NCBI GenBank assembly: GCA_008694505.1
Contig: VZDJ01000594.1
Span: 14,755,668-14,819,667 of the forward strand
Source of the DNA: Cyanoderma ruficeps
Taxonomy: Eukaryota; Chordata; Aves; Passeriformes; Timaliidae
Reading direction: 5' to 3'
Length of the DNA stretch: 64,000 nt
The notes under the pieces were generated by a model, which ran no database searches, was not told where the DNA came from, and was given only the letters and a program-made list of their open reading frames with translations. Below, piece after piece: positions 1-13,584 of this stretch. The position numbers were made by a program, and so were the translations under genes. Each line of letters begins with the position of its first letter. The first letter of the stretch is position 1.

Positions 1-2649
1 GTAATTAAGGTGTGACAGAACCAATATTTCTAAATAATATTTGCAAAACCTTACTAACCCTGGCTAATCTGTGGCTATTCCAGCAACTGCAGCCATTTCA
101 CTGAAGATGTTTTGGCAGAAAGTGAAGAGATCGCAGTGGAGATTGATCACTTCCATATTTGAGAGAAGAAGAAAGCAATGTTCCTATGGACATAAACCAG
201 TACAGGAGAAAAAAAGTCCTCCGAATACTAAGCAAATTAGATAACGTAATATTAAAACATTAAAATTATTTCTCTTGGTTTGTATAAACAATTTGCAATA
301 TTATTCACTTATACAGAACATTTTCAGCAATAATTCTAAGAAAATTTTGAATGTCATATTCAATATATAAACCCACATCATCCATACATAACTGACAATG
401 AATCAACCCCCCAAGAATAAGTAAGGGAAATTAGGTAAAGGCATAATACAGCATACAGTATGTAGTAACTGAAAGGCAAGAACAATATTGTATTTGTTGT
501 AGGACTGCTACTGTTCATCTCTGTCAGATTTGAAGAGACAGTTCCATAGATCGTATGAGAAAAAAGTATCATAAACATTTCATCTCAGAGAGACCTTAAC
601 TGATTGGGGAGGTCACAGTAGGAAAAATCCACTTTTGTATGATCTGAAATACTGGAGCTGGTCAGATGTTCACAATATATTGCTCACCAAGAATCTGAGC
701 CCAAGAACTATTAAGTTTTTTGGTGAATAACTTTGAATAATTAATCCTTCTGAGAAAATCACAATCTGTTCACCAAGAGTTCATGAAAAAAACAAGGTGA
801 ATAATTCATTATGAATTATTTGACCAGTTTTAGCAATGAGATTCTAAATCTGTCTTCTTATGGATATTAACCTCATTAATACTATTTAGATACAATGTTT
901 AAGGATAATTTAAATTATTAAATATTGCACATCTAATATGATACAACTTAAGCTAGTGACTTTCTTTTGTATTTCTTTTAAATACTTTGGAAATAAGTCT
1001 TTATTAATTAAATTTTTAAAAGGTTCTGTGTCTCACATTAGAAGCACCGTTAGTCTTGGAGCAATTGATGCAATAACAGGACCTTCTTAAACAAGAAAAC
1101 AGCCTTGATGAAAGACAGATCTGAATGTTTAAAATCTGAGGGGGTATACTGCTATAACGCATAGTTAGGCACCTACAGTAAGATGCTGTCATACATAAGT
1201 TTTAGGGAATTTGTGAGTATGTCTAATCCTGTTCTGGGAAACAGAACTATGGATTTGAAGGAAAACAGGTTCAGATTCCCATTCTTAAACATTCACAAAA
1301 CATTAATTATAATAATAGCAATTATTGTACAATAATTTAAAAACGGAATGATGCTACAACTGATTTCAAATTGTTCTAATGTGCCATCCTAAATTAACAC
1401 ATTTAAACGTTACTACACTATTTCTGTTTAATTATAAACATGACATTGTTTTAAATTAAAAGCTAACATATCCTGAGCAACATGTAGCCAACTATACATT
1501 TTCATTAGTTAAAGCTGTAGTTTCATGACACTTTGAACTGCTCTACATCGGAGCTGCCACTGTGCTTTTTGCCAAGTGTTTCTGCCTTCTCTCTCACATC
1601 AGAGTATGGAGGCCACTGTCCCCCCACCGCCTTCCCACAGAGATGAGTTGTTTCATGGCAGAATTCTGTTCAGGGTGAAGCCTGACAATACAACTACGCC
1701 GGTCTAAAATCAATCCCCTACAAAAAGAAATTATCCAGCCTCTGGTTTGTTCCCAGACCTGGCTCCATCCTCCCTGGCATAGGTAATGATAAGACCCCAT
1801 AGAGAAGTCAAAGAGATATTTAAAAAATCTCATAAAATATACTTCTCTATACTAGAAGAAGGCTCCTGAGCTACAAGACAGTTCAGTTTAAAGTCAGATG
1901 AATGAAGGTGCCAGTGAAAATGCTGGAGAAGAGCACAGCAAAGAGAGCTCAAGGGAAAGCGGTGGTAACATATGGCCAAAAGTAGGGTTTGCAGCAATCA
2001 ACATTTAGATTGGCTTCAGCTTCAGTGGAACCACAGGCTTGGATTTACTGTAAATAAGATCTAATTCTGAAGGAACTTCCTCAAAACAAACATAAGGCAA
2101 GTCATTTCATACTCCTCCTCCAGGAAAAAAACCCCAAGAAGCACATCAATTACAGTGATAGTAATAGTAATAGTAACTTACGTCATATAATGCATTTTCA
2201 GCCACTCGGCATACAACATGTGAGTCTACCAGTTGATTATACTTGATGCTGAACTGAGTTTTACCTATGCAAGATTTAATCTGACCCTTCAAAGAATATT
2301 TAAAAAACATTAAACTGTAAATGCAAAGCTATGCATTTTTAAAGTTTTTTACTCTTTACTCGGCGAAATATGCATCACATTACTTTGAAATGTCAGTAAA
2401 AGCCTCTTAAAGGAATAGCTCCCTCTGGAATAAATTCTCCATTTAAACAATTCTGAAAGTATTCCTCTACTGGGTGGTATGATGTTAAAATGTTTTCATA
2501 CGTGATGAAACTATTTAGTATATCCTATTTATATACTTCAATAATATTTTCAGTACGACTGTTTAATTTTAAAATAAAATTTGAAATTATGTAAAGAGAA
2601 AACTTTAAAGCAGTTTTCTTTACATCGCATCAAAATATATGGAACACAC

Positions 2650-2664
2650 ATATATATATATATA
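2650..2664. repeat. (AT)n microsatellite
   Basis: About seven AT units following a short CACACA lead. Confidence 0.8.
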
Positions 2665-3581
2665 GTAAATATGGAAAACAATCCACTGATTGACACTTAA
2701 AAATCATGTTAAAAATTGTTCATATTAACAAATAAAGCAAAAGTGTCATAGCAGCATGTTGGCAGAAGGTAAAAGTGTGTAGAGGTGGGATTTGGCTACA
2801 TTTATACCATTCAATTTACAATTCATTCAATTGCATATTGGTTTGAGGAATTTCTTTCTTATTAGCTAAATATTAGGGTTTTTATCTCTGTGAATTTTAA
2901 ACTGGAATTAAAGAGTGACTGACCCCTGCCAGTTTCCTCAGATGTGGCATTCAGAAATGGAATCTTCCCAATTAATTTTTTTTTTCCTCTGTATTGAAAC
3001 AGAACTACTACAAGACAGGACTGTAACTATCTAATACTAATGGCCATGCAGTTACAGTTATTATTTAAGCTGTACTAATGTTTTAGTCTAATGTTCTTTC
3101 ATATGACACCATAATAATTTAGGAATTTTGAAAGAAAAATTTATTAATTCATAAATCAGAAGATTATGGATTGGATTGACAAGATTTTATAGTAACAAAA
3201 TTTTAGAGGAAAATGTAGTAAAAACCTACAACTAGAAAAATGCTTATGGGAGAAACATTAGCAGTATTTGTATTCATCACTTCTCGCTAACTAATTTCGT
3301 CATAAGGTCCAGTAAAAACACTGAGCAGATCTCTCACAACTACATCTCCTTGCAGTACTGATGGGTTACCTGATGGAGCTCTATTGCTCTGCCCAACCAA
3401 AGAACGAACTTTTCATCTTTGAGGCTATTGTAGCTTTTTGGAAAAGTTAGCTCTTTCTTGCTGTTGGATGAATTTCCTGGCCATGAATAGCAAGTGAGAT
3501 GAAAGGTCCACCGAAATAAGTAGCAAGTCTAGATGGGCATATTTTGTTGCCTTTCAGCATGAAAGAAAGGGCATCCAAATG

Positions 3582-3652
3582 TAAAAAAATTCCAAACAAA
3601 CAAAAAAACAAACAAAAACCCCAACAAACTAAAAACCTTGCAAAACCAAAAG
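3582..3652. repeat. A-rich low-complexity tract (CAAA-type)
   Basis: AAACAAACAAAAAAACAAAC followed by AAAAACCCCAACAAAC in the upstream intergenic region. Confidence 0.75.
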
Positions 3653-5628
3653 ATTTTCATCCATTTATTTAGGTAAGAGTGTGAGATGAGACCATCCACC
3701 AACTACCAAGTCATTCCACTTCAGCTTTAGTTTACTAAGCTTTCGGCTGTTTGCTAACTCTCATGATTTCACTGAAAATTTCTCAACATTGTGTGATGGA
3801 TTTCATTGAGAATCTCAGCTTCCATCAAATCAAATCAAAACATGACTTTTCTTACAAATAACTTGAAGCTTACCTTTAAAAAATATCAGTGATTTAATAG
3901 CACAAGCGTGACAGCAGTAAGAACGAAAATGTATCCCTTTTTGGTTCTTTCTCTAATCTCTCTCTGATATTTCGTGAACTACCTAAAAGGGTAGATGAAA
4001 ATATCTCAGTTTCAGACTCACTTAATTGCATTAAGCAGCCTGATTTTTAATTTTTTTTCAAGCTTTGTAGTATCTTTCCAGATCTTGTGGTTGAATTACA
4101 GTCTTCTGAATATTATTGCTCCAAAATGATCACATTACTTATAAGGATAAGCAATTATTATATTTAGTCTCCTCCAGTTAGTAATTTCAAATGCTCAAAT
4201 TACATACATATCAAATTTCAGAAGTTCTTTAAGTGCAGGTACGCAGTCTTCTTCCACTCTATTTAACCAGACTTGTACTAAGAACAAAGATGTTATGTAA
4301 TTTCCATAAAGTGTAGACAGTTCACAACAAAGCTTATGATATTTTTTTCAGTACTGTGTTGTTCCCTCTAACATACTTTTTTTTAAAGGATCAGATAAAT
4401 ATGGGCATTGTGTGCTAAGTAATCAAACTTGCAGCTAAAAAATGGATTTATGGCTTTTGAGATAAAAATATGACGTCTGCATTTTATTATTTTTAAGGTT
4501 TAAATTTTCAATTAATTTATAAAGGAACTATTTTAGTATCTGTGATTGTGGTTTAATTAGTAGTGTTTAGAATGTCTGCTATGGAGGAAAGAACAACACA
4601 TAGTATGTAAACGAGCGAGCTCAGAAATATTGCTGTTAACACAACGGTGCTAATACAAGAGCAGGACTGAAAATTAGGCCATGCTGTTTTCACACTGGGA
4701 AAAGCTATTGAACTGTTTAGATTTTTAGAGGGAGATTATTTTCCTTCTGAAGTCAACAGCCTCCCTTTTGTTCTTGTCTCTCTTCTATTTCTTAAGGCCA
4801 TGACTTGATCATGCATTCCAGCATCCTGTCTTCCCAAAACAGCAATATAAAATAACTCTTCTTCCTCGAGGAGCAGACAAAAGAAAGTGGCTGCAAATGG
4901 CCAGTAAGGAAGACCTGTCAACTTCAGATGGCCACAAATATGAGATTTCCATAAAGATTAATGGCAACAGCTGATCTGTAACCAGCTAAACCAAGTCTTC
5001 TCCAGACAAAAGCTTTGTTCAGGCACTCTAGCTTTAATTAAATAATACTGCTTCGTTGATTAAAAAAAAAGAAAAGTTTAGGGACTTGCAGGCATATTTA
5101 AATTATCCAACAAATAACATGGAGAAGTTCTGAGAGATATCTAATTGAATATGTTTCATCTCCCCAGTTTGCCCATCAAGTGCTCTATATTTTAAGAGTT
5201 TATATTCAAATATGCATCTTAGATTCTGCAAATTTAAAGATAGTCATTTTGGTCTCACCACATTATTTTTAACAATGTCTTTAGTGTTTAGTTTAATATT
5301 AAGCAAGATGATTCACTAGTTGGTTCAGCAAAGAATTCCATAAATGGTAATAACTGTGAGATCATTCTTGCCCACCCTCCACTCAAGCAATCAGGACTCC
5401 CTGTAATACAGTTTGTAAGTCGTTGTCCAGTTTAAATCAGTCATGCATTATCGCTTTTATCCATCATCTTTCAAGTCTGAATGCGTAGTTTAGAATTAAC
5501 GAAACTAGGCCTTAGTCTTATAAAACAACCAAACATTTCATTTTGAAAAGCAGATACTGCAAGCAGCCTGACTTAAAAATACAAGGAAATTCTGGATCCA
5601 TAATTCACCCTCCACCTTCCGACCCCAC

Positions 5629-5805
5629 CAACCGCCATATTAGTGTGCCCCCACCAAAATACCAGCTTGTGTTTACAGTTTCGTTCCTCCTGATGGTGGA
5701 TGGGCGCGTGTACACGCACTCGCTCTATGTGCACTCAATAGGATCATGATCTGGAGAGCTGAAAATATAAACACAAGCTGGTATTGTGGTGTGACTAGCG
5801 GTTTG
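5629..5805. repeat. Long imperfect inverted repeat (hairpin or MITE-like)
   Basis: The 24-base arms 5,652-5,675 and 5,768-5,791 are reverse complements with one mismatch (core ATACCAGCTTGTGTTTA). Weaker pairing continues outwards to CAACCGC at 5,629 and GCGGTTTG at 5,798. The 92-base centre contains a perfect 12-base palindrome GCGTGTACACGC (5,706-5,717) and is richer in CpG than its surroundings. It could be a non-autonomous DNA transposon with terminal inverted repeats, a structured RNA precursor or a conserved element. I cannot tell which. Confidence 0.6.
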
Positions 5806-7865
5806 TGGTTTCTTTGTTTGAATATTTCAAAAATGGCACACTGGCCAGAACTTAAGAAGAGAAAAGCAGAGCTGCTACTTATACAAAAATTTGATTGTTC
5901 CAATGCTCAGATTTCAGATAGATAAAGTGGGTTGCACAATATTTTTTATATAGTTGACTATGCTTGAGGGCAGGAATTTTGTTTTCAGGGATAGATAAAG
6001 AACACTTTTGCCCTTCATTTCACATAAAGAGGAATACCCTGCTTATTCAAGTGCCCATGAAGTGATTTCTTCAGATTAGAAATGCTCTATTCATCCAAAG
6101 ATGTCTGTAATCATGTGACTGAAGTAGAGAATATGGTCAAGCATTCACAGGATTAGCATATTTTAGGTGAGTATAGCTCACTCTCTTTTCATTAAAAGAA
6201 TTATTGTATCACACAGCTGGCCATTTTCTATAATTTAAGCTCAAACATGGATTCATATGTGGACCCCATGGAGAGCCCCAAAATTACATACCTATAGAGT
6301 TACAAGAACACAAGCTTAAATTGGTGTAATTTCAGATTTCTTCTTTCTTTTTGCTTCGCTGGAAGTAAGGGAAGCAGAATTACTTCATGAAATCACCATG
6401 AGTCCAAAAGCTCTTCTATTTCTTTCTAAGTATACCAGCCAGTCTCAATAAAACCTCATAATATCATTTTGCTACTGTTCTGAACATGGAGGGGAGGAAG
6501 GAGGGAAGACTGAAATTCATCTCATAAAATACTGGATTATACCCATATACATCATACTGATTTATTTGTATACATTAAAAAAATTAAATAAGCTTATCAG
6601 AAGTAGATATTTGAAGTAATTTTCCCCCAATAATTTATTTTCATCAGTTGCAAACTGGTTATAACACCTATTACACATACTATACAAGCTCATCACTGAA
6701 AACTTAAACAACTGAAAGGAAAATTTAAGAAAAGATAGAAAGAAGCAGGGTGGTCTTCTCAAAACAATGGAAGAAGTCCACAAATTTCACCAGTACTAAC
6801 ACAACAACTCTATATTCAGGAGAGGGGCAGTTCTAATATCTATGTTCTCCATAAGAATAGTGGTGTTATTCTTGTAGTACTCACAACTCACAAAAAGAGC
6901 ATCTAGTTTATAAATACGTATCAGTTTACTTGATTGGAACATATCTGTCCCATAAAAAAGGAAATTCTTTCTAAAGTATGAAGTATTACATTACACATAA
7001 AACCACATAAGAATATTAATCAATTTTCCTCTTCAAACACTTTTCATGTGTATTTTAGAAAGACTTGATTACTTTACACAAACTGCACAACTGCAATGCC
7101 ATCATAAGGTAGAACATCTTGCCTCTTTTTAATACATTACTCTATATAAGCACCCTCACAAAGACAGCTTGTGAGCTTTTCACAAATTATAATAATGGAA
7201 CCACCTACATGTATATCAGTGCTGACAGATCTGGATCATCTTATTTTCACCTGCAGTAAGCTCAGAGTCAGCTAAAAACTAAATTATACAATGAACAGCT
7301 TTGTTGTAGGAATATGCATGGCCTTATTTTCCACCAACATTTGCAGAACAAATGCATGCAGCTAGCATAGATATTTAACGTAAATGGTAATAAATACTAG
7401 TGAATTTGCAATCTCTTTTTTTTCATCCAAATTGAAGATAAAGTCCATTGCTTTGGGGTTTTTACATGCTGCTCTACAGATGGATGGTCTTCTCTATACT
7501 GATGCACACCTGTCCAATAGCCATTATCTGCAATAGTTTAATGTACAAAAAGGAAAATGTATCCATAAAATTCTTCTTGCTGTTGATTGAAATCAGTAAT
7601 ACCATAATTATGAATTAGATGAAGAATTAACTAAAGCAGAATTTTGTGTTCAGCTACTACACAAAACACCATAAAATTTTGATGACCATTTGAAGTCAAG
7701 ACCTTTACTATGTGCTCTTCTGAAAGGCAGTGGCACTTCTGGTCTAAAATAAGAGCAATACCAGCTGAGATGATCATGGCACTCTGGAACACCTAAGTTT
7801 TAAATATCAATAGGGACCAAATATAGACCAGTAAGAGCAAACACTGGTCTCATGTTATGGCAAGT

Positions 7866-8088
7866 AAGGTTTAGACTGGGTTTTAAGAAAATACTAGGGA
7901 AAATGTAATAATTGAAAGCATGGTCAAGCACTGAAACAGGATGCCCAGGGCATTGGTGGAATCACTGGTCAAAAATCATGTTGGATATAGCACTTGAGGA
8001 CATGTTTTAGGGGTGAAGGTGTTAGGTCAACAGTTGGACTCAATATCAGGGGTCTTCTCAAACCTAAATGACTCTATGATTCTATGAT
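7866..8088 (+). mobile_element. CR1 LINE 3' fragment
   Basis: The stretch carries the typical order of an avian CR1 3' end: an AGGATGCCCAGGG block near 7,938, GGTGGAATCAC, TTAGGTCAACAGTTGGACTC, GGGGTCTTCTCAAACCTAAA, and the terminal GATTCTATGAT octamer-like repeat. It is diverged and 5'-truncated, and non-coding. Confidence 0.88.
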
Positions 8089-11000
8089 CCTTGTTCCTTG
8101 GGCATTGTAGAATGGTTTATGCAAGGATGGCTTGAGTCACACAGAACACATTTGTAACTTAGAAGGGAAAGGCAGCATTATTCACAGTGTTTCCTTGTGT
8201 TTGAGGATGCACCTGAACCATTTTTTCTAATGAAATATAAATATATATTTCATGAAAACATGAAATAAATTTGTGTGCAATATTGCATAATAATACATGC
8301 CTCCCCTCCTACTGGCATCAGTCAATGCAATTGTTCTTCAGTAAGCCCTATGAAAGACCATATTTAGCACTCAACTTCTGGGGAAAAGAAAACCGCCTCT
8401 TTCTTCAACTGCTAAAATGACAGAGACCTCAAGAGGCAAAATACCTGAATGTCCAAATTTAGGTAGAGTGCATTCTTCCTCCATAAAAATACCACTTCAT
8501 TCAAAATATAAAAGATAGCTCCTTTTTTAGTCACAAGAAAGACTTGATATTAAGGGTTTTTTCTATTTGTGTAGTAAAAATGCTAGAACCAATGAGAAAC
8601 AAAACTTAGCTACATCATAAGAGCACATAACTGTAACAACACACAAGTAGAGTAAAAAATCCCTTACACTATTTTATTGATGACAGGAATATAATCCACA
8701 TCATCCCAGTACATGAGAAACTAAGTTTCAATTACAAGAAAAGTATCTAAACTAGCTAGAACCTTACAGGTAAAGCAGTGAATAAAGTTTAACAAATGTT
8801 CAGGAAATAAAGACCTGAAAGAAGCACCACAAAATTAAAAGACCTACACCATGTTTATAACGTAAATAGCTCACCAGCTTTAGGTATAATGGTTGTTTGA
8901 AAACTAACTGCAATATCAAAAGTATTTTCAAGGAATTCAAACCACAATTACTTTTCACACAGTGGGCAGCCTATTCTTATGCTTCAAGACAGTCACCGTG
9001 GCTTGCATTTATAAAATTGTTCCTTAAATATTTGTCTTCATAACAATATCAGTCACATAAAAGTAGAGATCTAGAGTGGACAATTTCCATATTGTCAGCC
9101 AAAGGGGGAAAAAAGTTACAACAGCTTCAAACTGTTTTCTCAAAAATTAAGAGTAGAAAACATTTCCTTAAAAATTTTGTCCCATGCAGGTGGTCAGAAG
9201 AAATGGGTTAAAACACCTGGGCTTTAGGCCAAATATTTATGCTTATTTGAACACATTTTTTGATAGTCTATACATGATAATCACTGCTGGTGATTATTTT
9301 TCTCTTACTTACTTGAGAAATAAAAACATAAAATATTGCATGAAGAAAATTTAAATGAACTGGATTTTTTGAATGTTTTTCAGAAGGATGGAGATCTTAA
9401 AAGGTTAATGCTTATGTACACCATTAACAGAATTTTTTGCTGTCTTCCATTACAGAGGAACAGAGCTGGTTTACCTACCACTTATTTAAACAAATTAACT
9501 ATTTGTGTATTACTGGTACTGCAAAATCCCAGATCTATTACCAAGAACAAAGTCAATGGATAAAGTGGAGCACAACATTTGACCTTTAAAAATATTTGTA
9601 AAGTTTCCCTCTTTTTTAGAGGGAGAGAGCTATTTTGCTGAGTGGTTAATGAATTCAGACACTGACCATTTGACCTGGGTTTTTGAAAGTAATTAGCAGC
9701 TCCAGTTACCTGAAAGATGGAGCTAAGATGAGCAGGCAGTTTTAAATCAGCGCATTTCTAATTAAAAATGATGTTATTTACAGTCACTCGATAGACGTTG
9801 TAAGCATCTGTGCTCATAAAGAAATATGCAACAAAGGATTGATGATTTTTTAGAGGCTATCCACAGTTCCTGAAAATAACAAGTGAAGGATGCTGAATAT
9901 AAAAGGTAATTGTTAGCTAGAAGAGATTAAGGCTCTTGCTTAAACATATTTTTCAGGTAAACTGGAAACGTGCAATTTAATTAATTTTTATATCCAAGTT
10001 TTATGGAGAAAGGAAAGGTTCTCAATAATGAGTGTAAAATTAAGCTTAAAGGAGCAAATAATTGTATTGGCTTGTTGGACTTATACTGAGAGGGTTATCA
10101 CAAAAGGACAACAGTGTAAGTTTTAAGTACACAAACACTATTCAAAAACTCCAAGCTCCGAAAATAGAGCACTCCTAAAATATACACAAAAATAGTATAA
10201 GGTTCTGTGGCATTGGGTAGTTACTAGGGAGTGTAATTGCTGTTAAAAAAGGTTATCGAGATCATCACCATTGCATTTATTCCACCCCAAATTCTCTATT
10301 GCAAATATGATATATGAATAATCATATTATATTTCAGATATATTAAACATATATGTGAAAACCAGTCAAATACTCCGAAGGATTTTTTAAATACTGACGT
10401 TAACTTTGTGACCTGTGGACTATGGTAAAAAAGTGCCTGTGGAGCATTCTTTGTCCTCAAACTATGTTTCTAATGCAATTCCTCATCCACTGAAATTTTT
10501 ATGACTTCCCAACTCAAAAGAGATTAAAAACTAGTGCCACAAACTGACATATATAGTAGGAAATAAAACAAGAGCCAAAGCAAACGTTCAGGTTTGAGCT
10601 AGTGTCAAGTTTGAATATGACCAAAACTAGGTAGCAGATACTGAAGTACTTTCTTGCACTTCAGTAACTGGCCATTTAAGTTATTGCATTAAGTTATCTG
10701 GGTATTAAACCAGTTACATTGACTTACTCAGGCAGGTAGAAAAATCAGTGGTCTCAAGACAATTTAAGATATTTCTCTGCTATAGTAATTCAAATCCACT
10801 TTCTTCAAAAGACTCCATTCCAGAGTTAAAGAATGTGTATTGTACTACATTTTATCAACCCAGCAATTTAAATACCAGCAATACAACAGTCTGTAAGACC
10901 TAATGAATATTCCTTTTTCATTATCTGGTTTCAGTATTTTTATTTACTTACAACAAGCTTTTGTATTTAATTTTGCCTTGAATATTCTTCTTACCTGGAT

Positions 11001-13568
11001 TTATCTAATTTTTATCCATGAAATAAAATATAATAACTTAGACAGTGCTGTGGAGACTAATAGTTAAATAGCAAGAATAAACAAGGGAATCATATTTACT
11101 CTTTTTAACAGAGTAACTAAATATGAAATAAAATAGTAAAATAAAGTTTAAGTTTAATTTAAAATAATTTAATTTAATGTAGTAAAGTATTCAAAGAACG
11201 AATCAATGATGCCTTAAGCACCTGATACTGAGAGTTGCCTCATCAGTTCTCAGGAATTTTAAAAAATGGTAAATCATTTTATAAAACAATAGCATGTGCA
11301 AATGTAATATTTGCATTCACCTTTTCTGCATGGATAAAATGTCTCACTCCTTGATCATCTTAGCAAAAAATATCTGGAATGCATTCCATTTTCCACATCC
11401 TACCTTTGCAGAGAAAAGGCTTAGGTTCAATTGGTGCTTGAAATGATCTCTGGACCTGGAATAAGACAGGGGAAAAAAAAGTGTTTAGTAGTCAAACTGA
11501 AAGAATCATGACCCTCTAAGTGAATAAAAAAATCTGGAGACATATTAATTAAAAAAAAAAAAAGTTGAAATTAGAAATCTGGGCAGTACTAAAAGCTTCT
11601 CCAGATCCCTTCTACAATGGAGACTAAAACTGCCACCACATGGACCCAAATATTTAGGTCTCCAAATACCAACTGTTACAACATATAATTAAAGTCAGTT
11701 TCTAGCCTTTAATCAACTGAATCAAGTACGCTAGTGAGATGAGATAAATTGCTGCTGTATTTATTTATGGCACATAGCCAATATAGCTAAAATAAGGATA
11801 TAGCCTTACCTGAAGAGTATATTGGCAATTGCAAGTACTGTGCTTATCCAAATTACATTTCTCTCAGTGTTTGTAAGAAGCTTGTCTATTCAGTGTAATA
11901 AAGTCGGGAAGAATTACATTTCTGTCAATTTGGGTACTACAAGAATGAAACTAACCTTTCCTATACATTTCTAGTGTTTTGTCTCTGACACAACACAGAC
12001 AACAAGGCATGATCACAATTCCACAGACTGTGCACAGTTGAAAAACAATTGTTACATTTTATTTTCCTTTTCCTTCTACTGATGCCTCACGTTCCAAAAA
12101 GCTGAACTGACTAAAGTATGACATATATGTTTTATCAATAAAATAGCTATTTTTCTAAACCAGTCAAGGAGGAGAAACATCTTGTGTATCTTAGCTAGTT
12201 ATGAATAATTTGTATTATTTCAAATTCCAAATACAACTGGGCTCCATCATGATTTAATGTTTATAAGGACAGTAGAGAATTCTATGAAGGATGACAAAAA
12301 AGAGCCAGGGTAATGAAGAGGAAAAAATGCCATGGTGTATCTTGAAGAGCTGCAAGAACTGAAACCATCCTAAAGAGAAGAGTCAATATATCTGATTGAT
12401 AACTTCCATAATTCTGAAGACTATATAGAAGTCACAAATTCAATGTCTAAGTTAGATACATTATTTTGTATTTACCTCCAGTTTCTATTTAAATAGAGAG
12501 TACAGGTTTCTCACACCCTGGGTAACAGTGTAAATTACAAATGATGAACATACCTTGTTTTGTAGAGACACTAAGACTGCAAATACTTTATTCTCTGCTA
12601 TATCTCTGTGATTAGTAACGTCATCTTTATAGATTTATTTCATTTATGTAGAACTGTATGGAATGAAGCTATTTAGGAATTCTTCATTACTTCGTGTCAT
12701 CAGAGAATTTTCAAAATCTGTAAATTGCAATCCAGCTTGTGAGTTAATTTCAAAGGTAAAGTTCTGGCCAAGGAGAAAATCTGATTTTATAGAACAGTAT
12801 CATCCCTACCATCCTTTTATTTAGCCATTGTAATCACCGTTGTCATCCATCCTGTCCTCCAGCAGCACAGTCACAGACAGCTTTTCTTAGGCAGATCTTT
12901 ATAAGTTGAGTTGAAAGCAATTTAATTTCGGCAAAATGGCTGCTTTCATTGTATACAGGACACCGAACCTCTTGTGTAGGACCTTTTCACCATGTTGTGA
13001 TTGATTTTACATCTATTGAAAACAAGTCTGGTCTCTGCCATTTGTTTACCCTTGTATTCTCTCTTTATGCTTTGGTATGCATTTTTAATTAGATACACTC
13101 CAGTTCTTTCACCACTAGCTAACACTTTTATTTGGGAAGCAGTCTTTACTAGCCCTGCAAATATCCGCTGTTCTTTGCAATGTCAAGTCCTTTTCTCACC
13201 TTGCTTTGACTTGGTTATCACTTATATCACAAGTAATTCATCCATCTGTTAACTGCTCCAATTCACATTACTTGGCTTTATTTTAAAGATCTTAACAATG
13301 GTCAATGGTCTCATCTGGCAGCTGGTTTCTTGCAAAAAATGTGCCTTTCCCAAGTGACATTCTTGTGAGGATCAAAATATTCACTGAATGGGTTTTTATC
13401 TAGCAGTTTACAGGTCCCTCAGGCTCTCCATAGAACATATTGTATATACCCAGTGCTTTGGGCATGCCATGTGTAGCAATGTGGAGGACTTCACCTTCTT
13501 CAATTTTATTTCACTCTTCTCCAGCTTTCTGCCATGTTATTTTTACACATTGTTGGTTAATTCTTGTC

Positions 13569-13584
13569 AAAAAAAAAAAAAAAA
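13569..13584. repeat. Poly-A run
   Basis: Sixteen A in a row. The sequence before it does not resemble a known retrocopy, so it is listed only as a homopolymer. Confidence 0.85.
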
